From Dendrocalamus latiflorus (Eukaryota > Streptophyta > Magnoliopsida > Poales > Poaceae): a DNA stretch of 64,000 nt. A model generated the notes under the pieces. The model searched no databases, was not told the DNA's origin, and worked only from the letters and a program-made list of their open reading frames with translations. Shown piece by piece: positions 32,623-43,462 of the stretch. Position 1 is the first letter of the stretch. Each line of letters opens with the position of its first letter. Position numbers and translations under genes: made by a program. The stretch is from positions 18,844,602 through 18,908,601 of the forward strand of contig CM029622.1 of NCBI GenBank assembly GCA_017311315.1, in the 5' to 3' direction.

Positions 32623-33497
32623 ATCATCTGCTCAATTTCATGAGTTTGTTGCATAAGAGTATGCAAAAGAGCACCACTATCCTGAACATAACGCTTCTTC
32701 AAGTTGTCCCATATGCCTTTGGCTGTTTTGAACTTAGAAAGACTCATAATCATTGATTGCTTAGTACTATTTAGGGGTGGAAAACGGTAACGGATAATTC
32801 GTTTTATCCGATATTCGTATCCGAGAAAACACAAATATGGTAAGCAAAAATCCGTATTCGAAAATATTCGTATTCGTATTCGAGAATATTCGTATCCGTA
32901 TTTGAGAGTATTCGTATTCGCATTCGTATTCGAGAATATTCGTATCCGTATTCGTATTCGAGACTATTCGATTCGTATTCGATCCGTTTCTAGAACTTAT
33001 AAAAAATTGTACAAATTTTGTGATTCAAAATTTGAATTTAGGCGGTTTAAAACTGGTAACCAGTCAAAAACTAGTGAAAATCGGTAAAACCGCTAGGAAT
33101 CCGTTTTATCCGATATTCGTATCCGAGAAAATCGTATTCGAAAATATCTGTATTCGTATTCGAGAATATTCGTATCCGTATTTGAGAATATTCGAATTCG
33201 TATCCGTATTCGTTTGAAAAATATGGATTCGTATTCGTATTTGAGACTGTTCGACCGTATCCGATCCGTTTCCACCCCTAGTACTATTCACCATGGCAGC
33301 CATAACTTTCCCATCATTAATATGCCATTCTTTTACTGCAGCAGCATTACTACCATCATCCTTAAGCACAGGTGGAGGTTCAGTTAAGTGAAAAAGTAAA
33401 CCATAGCCCCTCAATGCAGTCTCTACACAGAAACCCACTCTGGATAATTCTGACCATCTAGGGTGAGATTGATAACTATTGCATTGATCTGAGACAT
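32623..33497 (-). pseudogene. TE3 gag N-terminal part, broken by a MITE and frame changes
   Basis: gag begins at 33497 (MSQINAIVINLTLDGQNYPE), changes frame near 33437, and runs to KVMAAMVNST at 33289, where the miniature element at 32772-33280 interrupts it. It resumes with KQSMIMSLSKFKTAKGIWDN and KRYVQDSGALLHTLMQQTHE, then changes frame again near 32630 before joining the long pol frame. 33500-34242 is the GC-rich leader. Confidence 0.85.
32772..33280. mobile_element. hAT-type miniature element in TE3 gag
   Basis: Inverted ends TAGGGGTGGAAA and TTTCCACCCCTA are flanked by the perfect 8-bp duplication GTACTATT (32764-32771 and 33281-33288). The 509-bp interior is built of degenerate ATTCGTATTCG / ATTCGTATCC repeats and has no coding capacity. 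A decayed relative may lie at 59481-59991. Confidence 0.92.
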
Positions 33498-34242
33498 GTT
33501 GAGACATGCTAGGGCTTGACCAACAGTAGGCAAAACAGCAGAACAGACGACAGATAGCAATTACCACAGTGGTCCATGGGCAGTGAAGAATCCATGGCCG
33601 AAGAGTCCAAAACAGCCGAATCGGAAGCAGGCGGGCGGATTTGACCTCAGCGTCTCCCCAAGCAAGAAATAAAACAGAGCGGGCTCGGGCGGCTCCCAGG
33701 CGACTCCAGGCGGCGGCGATTCCGAGCGGGAAGCGGCGGCGACTCCAAGCGGCAACCCCGAGCGTGCGGCGCGGGAGGCCCGGGCGCAACCCCGAGGAAG
33801 CGGCGGCTCCGAGCGGAGGAGGGGTGGTTCTTCGGTCGCGCGACCCCGGGCGATGAAGAGGCGGCGGCCGAAGGCGCTGCAGATGCGGCCGAAGGATCCG
33901 CGACGGGCGGAGACGGCGGCCGAAGACGGGAGAAGACGGCAGGGACGGCGGCCGAAACGACGAATCCGCGATGGACGGAGACGGCGGCCGAGGATGCTCT
34001 GCTGCAGAGGCGACTCCAAGCGGCGGAGGCGACTCGGCGCCAGACGAGCGGGTTCCCAGGCGGACGGCGGCCGACTGCGACGGGCGGACGCGACGGCTTG
34101 AGGGAAACCGCGATGGGCGGCTGCCCTCTCCGCAGTCAAAGAGACAGCGGCCGACTGGCCGCAGCACACAGAGACCACGTGACGGGAGGATATGGATCGT
34201 GGGAGGAGGATTAGAATAATCCTGACCTAACCCTAATCCATA

Positions 34243-34254
34243 GCTCTAATACCA
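34243..34254 (-). promoter_or_regulatory. Primer-binding site of TE3
   Basis: The minus strand reads TGGTATTAGAGC, one base off the initiator-tRNA consensus, abutting the LTR. Confidence 0.85.
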
Positions 34255-34370
34255 TGTGACTTACTTTAGGGATTAGAGAAGACAATGACTCCAATAGTGG
34301 AGATGCCAATATATAGATAACCACATGGGCCTCATGGGCCTATAGTATATGGGCCTTGATATACTTAACA
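34255..34370 (-). repeat. 5' LTR of TE3
   Basis: 116 bp, identical to 28744-28859, next to the primer site. Confidence 0.92.
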
Positions 34371-34375
34371 GAGAA

Positions 34376-36162
34376 AAGCATCAATAAAAATGATATTATA
34401 TCGATGACCTCCTTTCGAAACAAAAGGAGCTGGTCCCCATACATCAGAATGAACAAGATCAAAAGGACGCTGAGACACTGACTCACAAGAAGGATAAGGG
34501 AGTTGAAGCTGTTAACCAAGCTTACAACCCTGACAATGTAAAGAAGCATCACCAGACACAGACCCTAAAAGACCTCGACGAAGTAAGGAAGACATACGGG
34601 AACCACAAAGATGTCCTAACCGATGATGCCACTGAGCAAACGATGCAGTGGAGGCTGCAGCAGCTGCAGAGGCAGTGGTGGAGGCGAGAAGACTGACTGG
34701 GGCAGCGGAAGGAAGGCGAAGCCAGCCAAGCTCCCAAAGCCTTTGGGAGTCACGGCGGCGAGGGCTAGTACCAACCAGAGTCCCCGTGCGACGATCCTGA
34801 ACACAACAAGAGTCAGAATCGAAAATAACACGACAATCATGATCAGTGGGCTGGCCAGTAGATATGAGCTGCATGGTTAGTTTTGGAACATGAGAAACAA
34901 CAGGAACATGAAAAGAGGAATTTGAAAGAGTGCCTCGTCTTGTGACAGAAAGAGGTACCATCTGCTGTGTGGACAGTGATAGGAGCAGCTAAAGGACTAA
35001 TGGAAGTAAGACAGGTGGAATCAGATGTCATATGAAAAGAAGCACCAAAATCAAGAATCCAAGGTGAAGTACCTGAGGAAGAAGAAGTAGAAGGTGGTCT
35101 CTCACCGGAAGACTGAGCAGCAGAACCAGACGATGCAGAAGCAACCATGCAGCTTAGCAATGTGAGAAGTTGCTGAGTGTCAGGAGTACCAAAACTCTGC
35201 TGAGAGGAGGAACCTCCAGTGCCCCTCAGAGGGCGAGCACCACGACGAAGATCCTTCTTCTTCTTGTAGCAAAACTGTTCCACGTGTCCATCCTTGTTGC
35301 AATAGGTGCAGTGAAGGCCCTTACCAACAGCAGCTGTCATTGGTGGAGACACAGCTGGTGGAGGCAAAGGCACAGCGGGTGTAGAAGCCGAAGAAGCCAC
35401 CAAAACTGAAGGAAGTGATGATGATGATAGCAGACCCGCTCCACGAAGTCGAATCTCCTCAGTACGAACAGCTGCAAGGGCCTCCAACAAAGTCACACGT
35501 GGATGATGAGCCAACAACTGAGCATGAGTCTGCTCAAACTCAGACCGAAGACGTGTCAAAAAATCGTAGATGCGGCGAAGCTCCATGTGAGACTGCTGAC
35601 GCTGACAACACTGACGGGTGCGGCAAACATCTGGCCCCAAAGAGTCGATCTGACACCATATCGCAGACAACTGAGCATAAAACTCATCCACAGTGGCATC
35701 TCTCTGCTGCAGCGACTGCTCCTGTCGCACAACAGTAAGGTATAAGGAATCACCTGATGGCTCGTAGCGGCTGCGTAGATGCGTCTACATCGCATGTGCG
35801 GAAGCCAGTCCAACAACATCACCAGTGAGATGCACCTCCATGCTAGCAACCAAAATAGCAGAGGCACGAGCATCTTCATCAATCCATGTCTTGTAAGCAG
35901 CATACTGTGTCTGAAAAGTCTCCATGACATCCTCAAAAGCCTCAGAAGCCTTTGTACGAGCGTCTTCGGAGGCATCCTTCGGGAGTACAGGCTCAACAGG
36001 TGGAGTAGGGCGAGACGGACAAGGCAACTCGCCCGTAAGAAACTCCCAAAGGCGCTGATCACGCATGTGGATGCGCATGTGCTGAAACCAGTCCCGATAA
36101 TTGAGACCATCGAAGATCACAGGGCAACGAGGAACAGAAACGGTGCCTGCAAAAGAAGACAT
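34376..36162 (-). pseudogene. TE2 gag, protease and start of integrase
   Basis: Starts at 36162 (MSSFAGTVSVPRCPVIFDG). The first frame stops at 35785; the next (35730-34843) holds the zinc knuckle CTYCNKDGHVEQFC and the protease segment SPWILDFGASFH. There the usual DSG triplet is DFG, which should abolish activity. A third frame (34961-34512) carries the integrase zinc-finger region (HHRLGHLCGSRMSS, HCQGCKLG). TE3 splits the integrase at 34371-34375. A 690-bp GC-rich leader with simple GGCGG-type repeats lies between the primer site and the gag start (36163-36822), including a poly-pyrimidine tract at 36165-36225. Confidence 0.87.
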
Positions 36163-36822
36163 CTTGTTTTTTTTTTGTTTTTGATTTTTTTCTTTCTTTT
36201 TTCTTTCTTTTCTTTTTTTTTTGATTCGATTTAGTCGGTTTCAAACCGACCAAAACCGACCGACCAGTCTCACAGCTCGCCCAAAATAGACCGACCGGGT
36301 CTCACAGCCCGCCCAAAACAGAGAGAGGCGGCGGACCCGCAGGCGATCTCAGGCGGCGGTCCGCAACACCGGCGGTCTCAGGCGGTGGCCCGCGACACCG
36401 GCGGTCTCAGGCGGCGGCACACCACACCGGCGGCGACAACCTCGGCAGCCCGTGACACCGGCGGTCTCAGGCGGCGGCACACGACACCGGCGGCGACGAC
36501 ATCGAGTGCGGAATCTGGACGGCGGCGGGCAGGGCGAGGTCAAAGACGGCGACCCCGAGGCGGCCCCCGACGCCAAGAGAGGGAACCGGTGACAGCCTCG
36601 GGCGAAATCTGGCGAGGTCGGAGACGACGACCCCGAGGCGACCCGCGACGCCAAGAGAGAGAACCGACGACGGCCGGAGGCGAAATCTGGACGACGCGGA
36701 CAAGATCTTAGCGGCGTCACCCAGAAGGAGGCGGTGTTCGGCGTTCGGTCACGGCGACAAGCAACAGTGGAAAGCCAGGAAAACCCTAGGTTTAACGAAA
36801 CCCTAGGTATGACAAATCCTTG

Positions 36823-36834
36823 GCTCTGATACCA
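36823..36834 (-). promoter_or_regulatory. Primer-binding site of TE2
   Basis: The minus strand reads TGGTATCAGAGC, the exact initiator-tRNA site, abutting the 5' LTR. Confidence 0.9.
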
Positions 36835-36963
36835 TGTTGTGAATAGCGCATGTATTCATCATGTGGCCAAAGGGCCAATATATATACATGTACAGGTGGC
36901 ATATATGCAAGAAACCCCTTATACAATGGGGTAAATACACAGGTATATAATACACATCTAACA
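36835..36963 (-). repeat. 5' LTR of TE2
   Basis: 129 bp; a single T/G difference from the copy at 26126. Confidence 0.9.
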
Positions 36964-36968
36964 ATCGC

Positions 36969-38535
36969 CACACTGTTAGGCAGCCTGAGCGCTATGGCTT
37001 TGCAGCCGCTGCCTCTCCAAAGCCTCTGACTTATCATGAGGCTGCTGCTCACCCTGAGTGGCAGCTCGCCATGTCTGAGGAGATTGCCACTTTGGAGCAT
37101 ACTGGCACTTGGGATCTTGTACCCTTACCTGCACGTGTGATTCCCATCATGTGTAAGTGGGTATACAAGATCAAGACCTGCTCGGATGGTTTCCTTGAGC
37201 GCTATAAGGCTCGTCTTATGGCGTGTGGTTTTCAGAAGGAGTATGGCCGTGACTACAATGAGACCTTTGCTCCGGACACTCACATGACCACTGTTCGCAC
37301 TCTTCTTACTGTGCCCTCTGTTCGACAGTGGCCCATCTCTCAGTTGGACGTCAAGACTGCCTTGCTCCATGGCCAGTTGCGTGAGGAGGTCTACATGTAG
37401 CCGCCCCTGGGTATTCTGTCCCTGATGATATGGTCTGTCGCCTTCGTCGCTCTTTTTATGGGTTAAAACAAGCCCCTCATGCTTGGTTTGCCCGGTTCTC
37501 CTCTGTCGTCACTGCAGCCGGCTTCTCCGCCAATGATCATGACCCTGCTCTTTTTGTTCACACTTCTCCTCGGGGTTGGACACTCCTCCTTCTATATGTC
37601 GATGATATGATCACCACTGGTAATGACTCTCAGTACATTGCCTTTGTGAAGAAGCGTCTCCGTAAGCAGTTCTTGATGTCTGATTTGGGTTCTCTTCGTT
37701 ATTTTCTTGGGATCGAGATCACTTCTACGCCTGAGGGCTATTGTCTCCCAGGAGCGTTACATTCAGGATATCCTTACTCGCGCTTGTCTCACTGATCAGC
37801 GTGTGGTTGATACTCCTATGGAGCTTGGTGCTCACCTTCAGGCTACCGATGGCGAGCCTCTTGAGGATCCCACCCGTTACCACCATCTTGTTGGGAGTTT
37901 TGTTTACCTTGGCATCACTTGCCCTGACATCTCTCACCCACTTCACATCCTAAGTCAGTTTGTCTCTGCTCCTACTCAGCTCCACTACAGTCACCTTCGT
38001 GTTCTGCGATATCTTCGTGGGACCATCACTCGTGGCCTTTTCTTTACTCGCTCCAGTTCTTTGCAGCTTTAGGTGTACTATGATGCGACCTGGGCTAGTG
38101 ATCCTTCTGATCACCGGTCTCTTTCTGTTTATTGTGTTTTCCTTGGTTCCTTATTGATTGTCTGGAAGACCAAGAAGCAGACTGCCATTTCCTGTTCGAT
38201 CGTTGAGGCTGAGTTGAGAGCCATGGCGTCGTTGACAGCTAAGATCACCTGGCTTCGGCGGCTACTTGAGGATTTTGGTGTTTCCACTACTGCACCGACT
38301 TCTCTTATCAGATAGTACTAGCGTGATTAGCATTGCTCGAGATCCCGTGAAGCATGAGTTCACCAAACACATTGGAGTGGATACTTCATACATGCGATCA
38401 CAGGTGCAAGACAAAGCTATTGCTCTTCAGTATGTGCCCTTGGAGTTTCAGTTAGCCAATTTCTTCACTAGGGCACAGACTAGAGCTCAGTATCGGTTCT
38501 ACCTCTCTAAACTCAATGTTGTTGATCCACCATGA
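36969..38535 (+). pseudogene. TE1 reverse transcriptase and RNase H, broken
   Basis: This continues the TE1 pol after the TE2 insertion: KWVYKIKTCSDGFLERYKAR, QLDVKTALLHGQL, YVDDMITTGND, and RNase H with YYDATWASDPSDHRSL. Stops or frame changes occur at about 37398, 37740, 38071 and 38315. The terminal codons reach 38535, overlapping the polypurine tract. The amount of decay agrees with the 9% LTR divergence. Confidence 0.88.
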
Positions 38536-38547
38536 GTTTGAGGGGGC

Positions 38548-38646
38548 TGTTAAATATTTGTATAGTCTAGGGGTCTCTTTGCATATTGTACATGGATATA
38601 TATTGGCCTGTTGGGCCCTTTGGAAACATGAAATCTTATTGCAACA
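38548..38646 (+). repeat. 3' LTR of TE1
   Basis: 99 bp, TGTTAAATATT to GCAACA, preceded by the polypurine tract GAGTTTGAGGGGGC (38534-38547). Confidence 0.9.
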
Positions 38647-38651
38647 GTTTT

Positions 38652-41265
38652 TAGCAAGGTGGATTTGCTGCAATTAGTAAACTTTTTGGGAACAGAAACG
38701 TACTGAACACCTGTGGTGATAGATTAATACTGTGTGGTAATAGGTGGATTGTGTTAGGAAGCAGATTAATGTTTGGTAATGGCTGATGAGTGACACATGA
38801 ATATGACTAAATGTGATCAAAGATACATGAGCTGTGGCTTTGGGATCAATAGCTTGATCATTTATGCTTCAAGTCTAGAATTACGAAAGTAATGATCAGA
38901 TTGTCGAAACTATTCTGCATTTATATTTGTAACATCAGATCATATTCAAGATAACTGACAAGCAAAGAATCTGTAACCACAATGATTGGAAGCTGAGGCA
39001 TTCAGGACAGGCAAACTTGAGAGGCCTGACAATGCTGGCTGTCCAATTGAAGCTGTGCCTTGTCATCATGTTTCCTTTGCTGCTCCAATAACAGTGACAT
39101 CAATAAAATTAGTTGTGCATCACTCTTTTGGATCCATCCTCAACATGGTTTGTGCAATTGGGTTAGTTTAAAATGGTCAAGGGCACAATGTAGTTGTTTC
39201 TGGGCTTCAGTAGTTTAGCTATGACCTGTTGGCACCAAAACATAGACAAGATGATTCTTACACAGCACTTACTGAATTCAATTCTAAGGTTTGGATCATC
39301 TTTTAGTTGGTACATTTGCCGCTTTATATTGTAATGTTTTACGCTGACCCAATGATCTTCAATTATTTAGTCATTTACAGAGGTTAGTGTATTTAATTAC
39401 TGTTTGTAACAGAAAATGCATATTTAGATACCATTTCAAATACTAAAGTTGATGATTTTGCAAAGCAATTTATTATATCGCATTCTTCTTAGGATCCTTT
39501 TACCTTTTGTGGATTGTGTGAAAAGAAGTGCCATCTTTCCAAGTAAAGCCCTTACAAATTCTGATTTTTCTGATGGTGACAATCCGATGCATGTCCATGT
39601 TTCCTTTAAACTTCAAAAGTGACTTTCGCTTTTCTGCAGGTATGGAAATCCCTTGGACCAAAGGAACGTGCTAGAGGAATCGACCAGTTCTCTTTGGATT
39701 TATGCTTCTTTCCAGACTGCATTGCACCAACATATGCAGGTCCTATGAGTTTCCTAATTCCTATAACCTAAGTTGTGCATGGTATACGTATGCTTTTCTG
39801 TTTCTGTTCTTTCACCACATATTTTGACAACCTAAGCAAATCAGTATTCCAGTATCAACTATAACATGCTACAATTGTAATTTCTTTTTGTAAGTTTAGG
39901 AGCCTCCTCAGCTTCACATGACACATAAGTTGCACATGAGATCCAAAACTGCATCTTAATTTTTTGAAGTATCTGTTGCTCAGTTTGAGCGTATTCAGTT
40001 CTTGTTTTATCACAGCTGCAAGAAAAATCCTGCATTGTTCAAAGAATTTTCTACCTTCTCATTAGTAATGCATTGCATCTTTTCACTGTAAAGTCAGTAA
40101 AGATAGCCTCCATCTTTATCTATACCATGTTTAAGACAACATTCTTTTGATACATAAGAGTTACATTATGGAGTCACAGCTTTTAGAAAACTCCTCATCT
40201 TTAGAGGTCATTGGGCAACTTTTTTATCCATAGTGGACCCACTGGGTTCAGAAAGTTGGCACCTTCTAATGATTCCCACTTGCTTTTCCTCTTTCTTCCC
40301 TCCCTTCCGCTTTATCCATGGAGATCTAAATCTTTGTATCAGAATCTGCTGAGACCACCTCAAGGGAGGCATATCAAAAGAGGAGCTCACTAGGACAATC
40401 ATTGCTCGCAACATTCTTCGGTCACTTGGTTAATTCCCTGCATATGCACTTCCCTACAGGCTTCCTTTTTAGCACGCTGTAGAGACATCCCATGTTATTG
40501 TGTTGCTAGTAAATTGTCCTTCTAACATGTACAGTATATATGCCACTCACATGCTATCTGATATATTGATCAGGCGATAAATTTTTAAGCCTGGTTAGGT
40601 TATGTGTGTAGTCTCAGATATGAAAAAAAAAATTCTGATTGGAAATGATATGCTTTGCATGATATATAGGCTAAAAGTAAATATTACACATTTACACTAC
40701 ATGTTCTTTTCTATGTATTTGAGTAGTATATGTCTGTTCATGAAAATGTACATGAACAGGAAAACAGAGCTGAACAATATGATACGCTAAACCATAAACA
40801 AGGCCATCGTGTGCGTTTGCGCATGCATGTACACACAAGATGCTCTGAAAATGCTCCAAAGGAGACACATTCAAGGCCTTGCAAGAGATCAGGTTAGTAG
40901 TACTTAGTGTACACCATGAACTTGAGCAGATCTTTTGCCTCTCAGGGGACCAGCAAACTCTGGTGAATCTCGTGATCCTTAATTTACCTGGTACTTGGAT
41001 AAGCAGGAAGCCTGAAAATTAAACCAGAGAGCAGCTCAGGACTGCATGATGGGATCCCAATATATCACAGTGAGTACAGATGTCTTTTTTCTTTGATTTC
41101 CTTTTGGGGTCACATGTAACTAAATGTCTTATCAGAAGTGTTTTAAAGATGGTTTTACCATAATAAATTGTGGCACGTGACTAATCCTGCCCTTTATTAT
41201 GGCGTTGTGGATGTGCTATTTACCCTTTTTTTTTTGAGTTTTGTGGTTTTTTTGGACAAAATGAA
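38652..41265. other. Spacer with one exon-like segment
   Basis: Mostly AT-rich with no long coding frame. An open segment at about 39641-39738 is bordered by TTTTCTGCAG and GCAG|GTCC and encodes either WKSLGPKERARGIDQFSLDL or, in the next frame, YGNPLDQRNVLEESTSSL. I recognise neither and found no partner exon. Another short open stretch at 38986-39171 is unassigned. Confidence 0.4.
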
Positions 41266-41270
41266 CCACT

Positions 41271-42530
41271 TGATAGAAATTAAGCATCTTAATTCTATTA
41301 GATGAATACCAACGGTGTGCGTGTGTGTATAGTACAAATGTACAATACAACTCTAGGACTAATGGGCTATATACACATACATAACACCCCCTTCAAACTC
41401 AACATGGGTCAAGAGGATCCGAAACATAGAGTTTGGAGAGACAAAAGCGATGTTGCTCTCGAGTTTGAGCTTTGGTGAAGAAATTAGCAACTTGAATCTC
41501 AGAGGGCACATACTGGAGAGCAATAGTCTTCTGTTGACAATGGGAACGTACGAAGGACGCATCCACACCAATGTACTTAGTAAGCTCATACTTCACTGGA
41601 TCAGTAATAATTTGTATAGCACTAGTGTTATCACACAGAAGAGATGCAAGAATGTCGCATGACACACCATGATCAACCAAAAGCCAACGAAACCAAACAA
41701 TCTCTGAAGTAGTAGTAGCTAATGCTCGATGCTCAGCCTCGGCACTAGATCGTGACAATGCAGTCTGTTTCTTAGACTTCCAGGCACTAAGATAAGACCC
41801 AAGAAATATGCAATAGCTAGAGACATATCGTTGATCAACAAGATCACTCGCCCAAGTCGAATTAGAGTAAGCATGAAGCTGAAGCTGACTTGACCGAGAA
41901 TAAAACAGACAACAATCAATAGCTCCCCGTAGATAGCGCAACACACGTAGCAGGTGAGCATAGTGAACAGACGTGGGAGCAGAAACAAAGTGGTTGAGCA
42001 CATGAACAGAATAAGCAATATCAGGACGTGTCACTGCAAGATAGATAATACTCCCAACAATATCACGATAACAAAAAGGGTCTTCAAGCAGAGTGCCATC
42101 AATAGGACGAAGTTGAAGATGAAGCTCCATAGGAGTAGCAGCTGTCCGATTGTCAGTGAGACCAGAACGAGCAAGCAAATCCTGAATATAACGCTGCTGA
42201 GATAGATAGTAATTAGTAGCCATCATCTGTGCAAGGAAACTCAATCCCAAGAAAATACCTAGAGGACCCAAATCCAACATCAAAAAATGCTCACTGAGTT
42301 GTTACTTAACAAAAGCAATGTACTCCTTGTCATCTCCAGTAACCAGCATGGGGACGGCGATGGATGGCGGCTTGCAAGCCAGCGGCGGTGGAGATGGCTA
42401 AGGTTAGGGCTAGTTATTTGGTTCTAATACCATGATAGAAATTGAACTTCTCAATTCTATTAAATAAATACCAATGGTATATACATAGTACGATATAATT
42501 GTAGGACTAATGGGCCATATATACATAACA
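41271..42530 (-). mobile_element. Internally deleted copia element (TE4)
   Basis: Diverged LTRs at 41271-41386 and 42433-42530 both start TGATAGAAATT and end CATAACA. The flanks CCACT and CTACT match at four of five bases. A primer site (minus-strand TGGTATTAGAAC, 42421-42432) and a polypurine tract (41387-41400) are present. Only about 1 kb of interior remains; gag, protease, integrase and the N-terminal part of the reverse transcriptase are gone. Confidence 0.88.
41399..42352 (-). pseudogene. TE4 reverse transcriptase end and RNase H
   Basis: The coding part begins abruptly at the second half of the YVDD motif (MLVTGDD, about 42352), passes a stop near 42304, and then runs open for 294 codons (42283-41399) through TRPDIAYSVHVLNHFVSAP, AYSNSTWASDL, SSAEAEHRALA and TKYIGVDASF. 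The leader of the element joins it directly, so a deletion removed everything between. Confidence 0.85.
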
Positions 42531-43403
42531 CTACTAAACATAGGACTAGCTTTCTTATTGTCTACCATAATGTTGCGGCTCCTTTCTATCTTGAGAAATC
42601 AATTTAAGTTCAAGAAAACATCCCTCAATCACCTGCCATTTTGCCCATCTGATATTCTACATTCTTGAGAAACTAATTAAGGTCATGGATCATATGATTC
42701 GATTGTATCTTCCACTCACCACTTTGCTTAAGCTGAAAAGGTGCTTGGATGATTAACTTATGCTTAATTCTCCACTTCCCCTTGATGAAACCAAGGCCTT
42801 TAGATGCTCTATTGTTCCTAGGAGTAATTACTGCAGGACGTGAAGGTAAACCTGTATAGGAGCTATCAATAGAAGACCTTGTATCAAACATGAGTATACT
42901 ATGGTCTTGATTCATTCATAATTTTAGGTCAGTGGGCTAACCTTTTGTTTTTACCAACGCACTGTGGTTTCTCTAGGAAAGAGGCCAGTGCTGAACCCTG
43001 AGCATGATTAGATCCGGGAAGAAGTGGTAATAAAGATCTGTGCTTGCATCGCTCTATGCAAAGCCAGCCACAGCGCATAGCTAGGTCCAGTAAAAAGGAA
43101 AAAAAATAATTGCTTCAGATGCTTAGAGGCCAGGCAAACAGTAGATACACACAGAAACATGTAAAACTGTTCTCTTCTGCGAATGAGATTGTGAAAAGAA
43201 GAAAAGAAGGGGAGGGAGGAGGCATTGGCGCATGTGACTCCATGTGGTGCAACAGAAGACCGGACAGACGAGACCTCGGCTATGCGCACTTGTGCTTTTG
43301 TGTGTGTATGTGTGTGTGTGTGAGAGAGAGAGAGGCTTCACTGCACCGCACAGAGCTTAGCTGCACTCTGCGGATTGGTAGCTAGCTTGTGTAGTTCAAG
43401 TTT

Positions 43404-43462
<59 letters not shown>

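Larger units (their letters stand above)
28744..34370 (-). mobile_element. Third copia element (TE3), inserted in TE2
   Basis: The 116-bp LTRs (28744-28859 and 34255-34370) are identical. The 5-bp duplication GAGAA (28739-28743 and 34371-34375) falls within the TE2 integrase. The initiator-tRNA-like primer site is at 34243-34254 and the polypurine tract at 28860-28874. Identical LTRs mark this as the youngest copia copy in the window. A hAT-type miniature element lies in its gag. Confidence 0.97.
26126..36963 (-). mobile_element. Second copia element (TE2), inserted in TE1
   Basis: 129-bp LTRs (26126-26254 and 36835-36963) differ at one position. The 5-bp duplication ATCGC (26121-26125 and 36964-36968) matches the TE1 pol sequence on both sides. 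The primer site at the right LTR and the polypurine tract at the left LTR (26255-26268) set the minus orientation. Without its own insertion it is about 5.2 kb. Confidence 0.96.
22020..38646 (+). mobile_element. Outer copia element (TE1), host of nested insertions
   Basis: 99-bp LTRs at 22020-22118 and 38548-38646 (about nine mismatches) and a 5-bp duplication GTTTT (22015-22019 and 38647-38651) define it. Domain order is gag, protease, integrase, then reverse transcriptase/RNase H, which is copia. A degenerate initiator-tRNA primer site follows the left LTR and a polypurine tract precedes the right one. It is split by a hAT-like element (23495-24219) and a second copia element (26126-36963); without them it is about 5 kb. 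LTR length suggests the Ale/Retrofit group (inference). Confidence 0.95.

Noticed and set aside
33561..34178. 205- and 353-codon minus-strand frames upstream of TE3 gag
   Set aside because: Arg/Pro/Ser-rich readings of the GC-rich leader; the gag family start is at 33497 and the leader frame has no domain.
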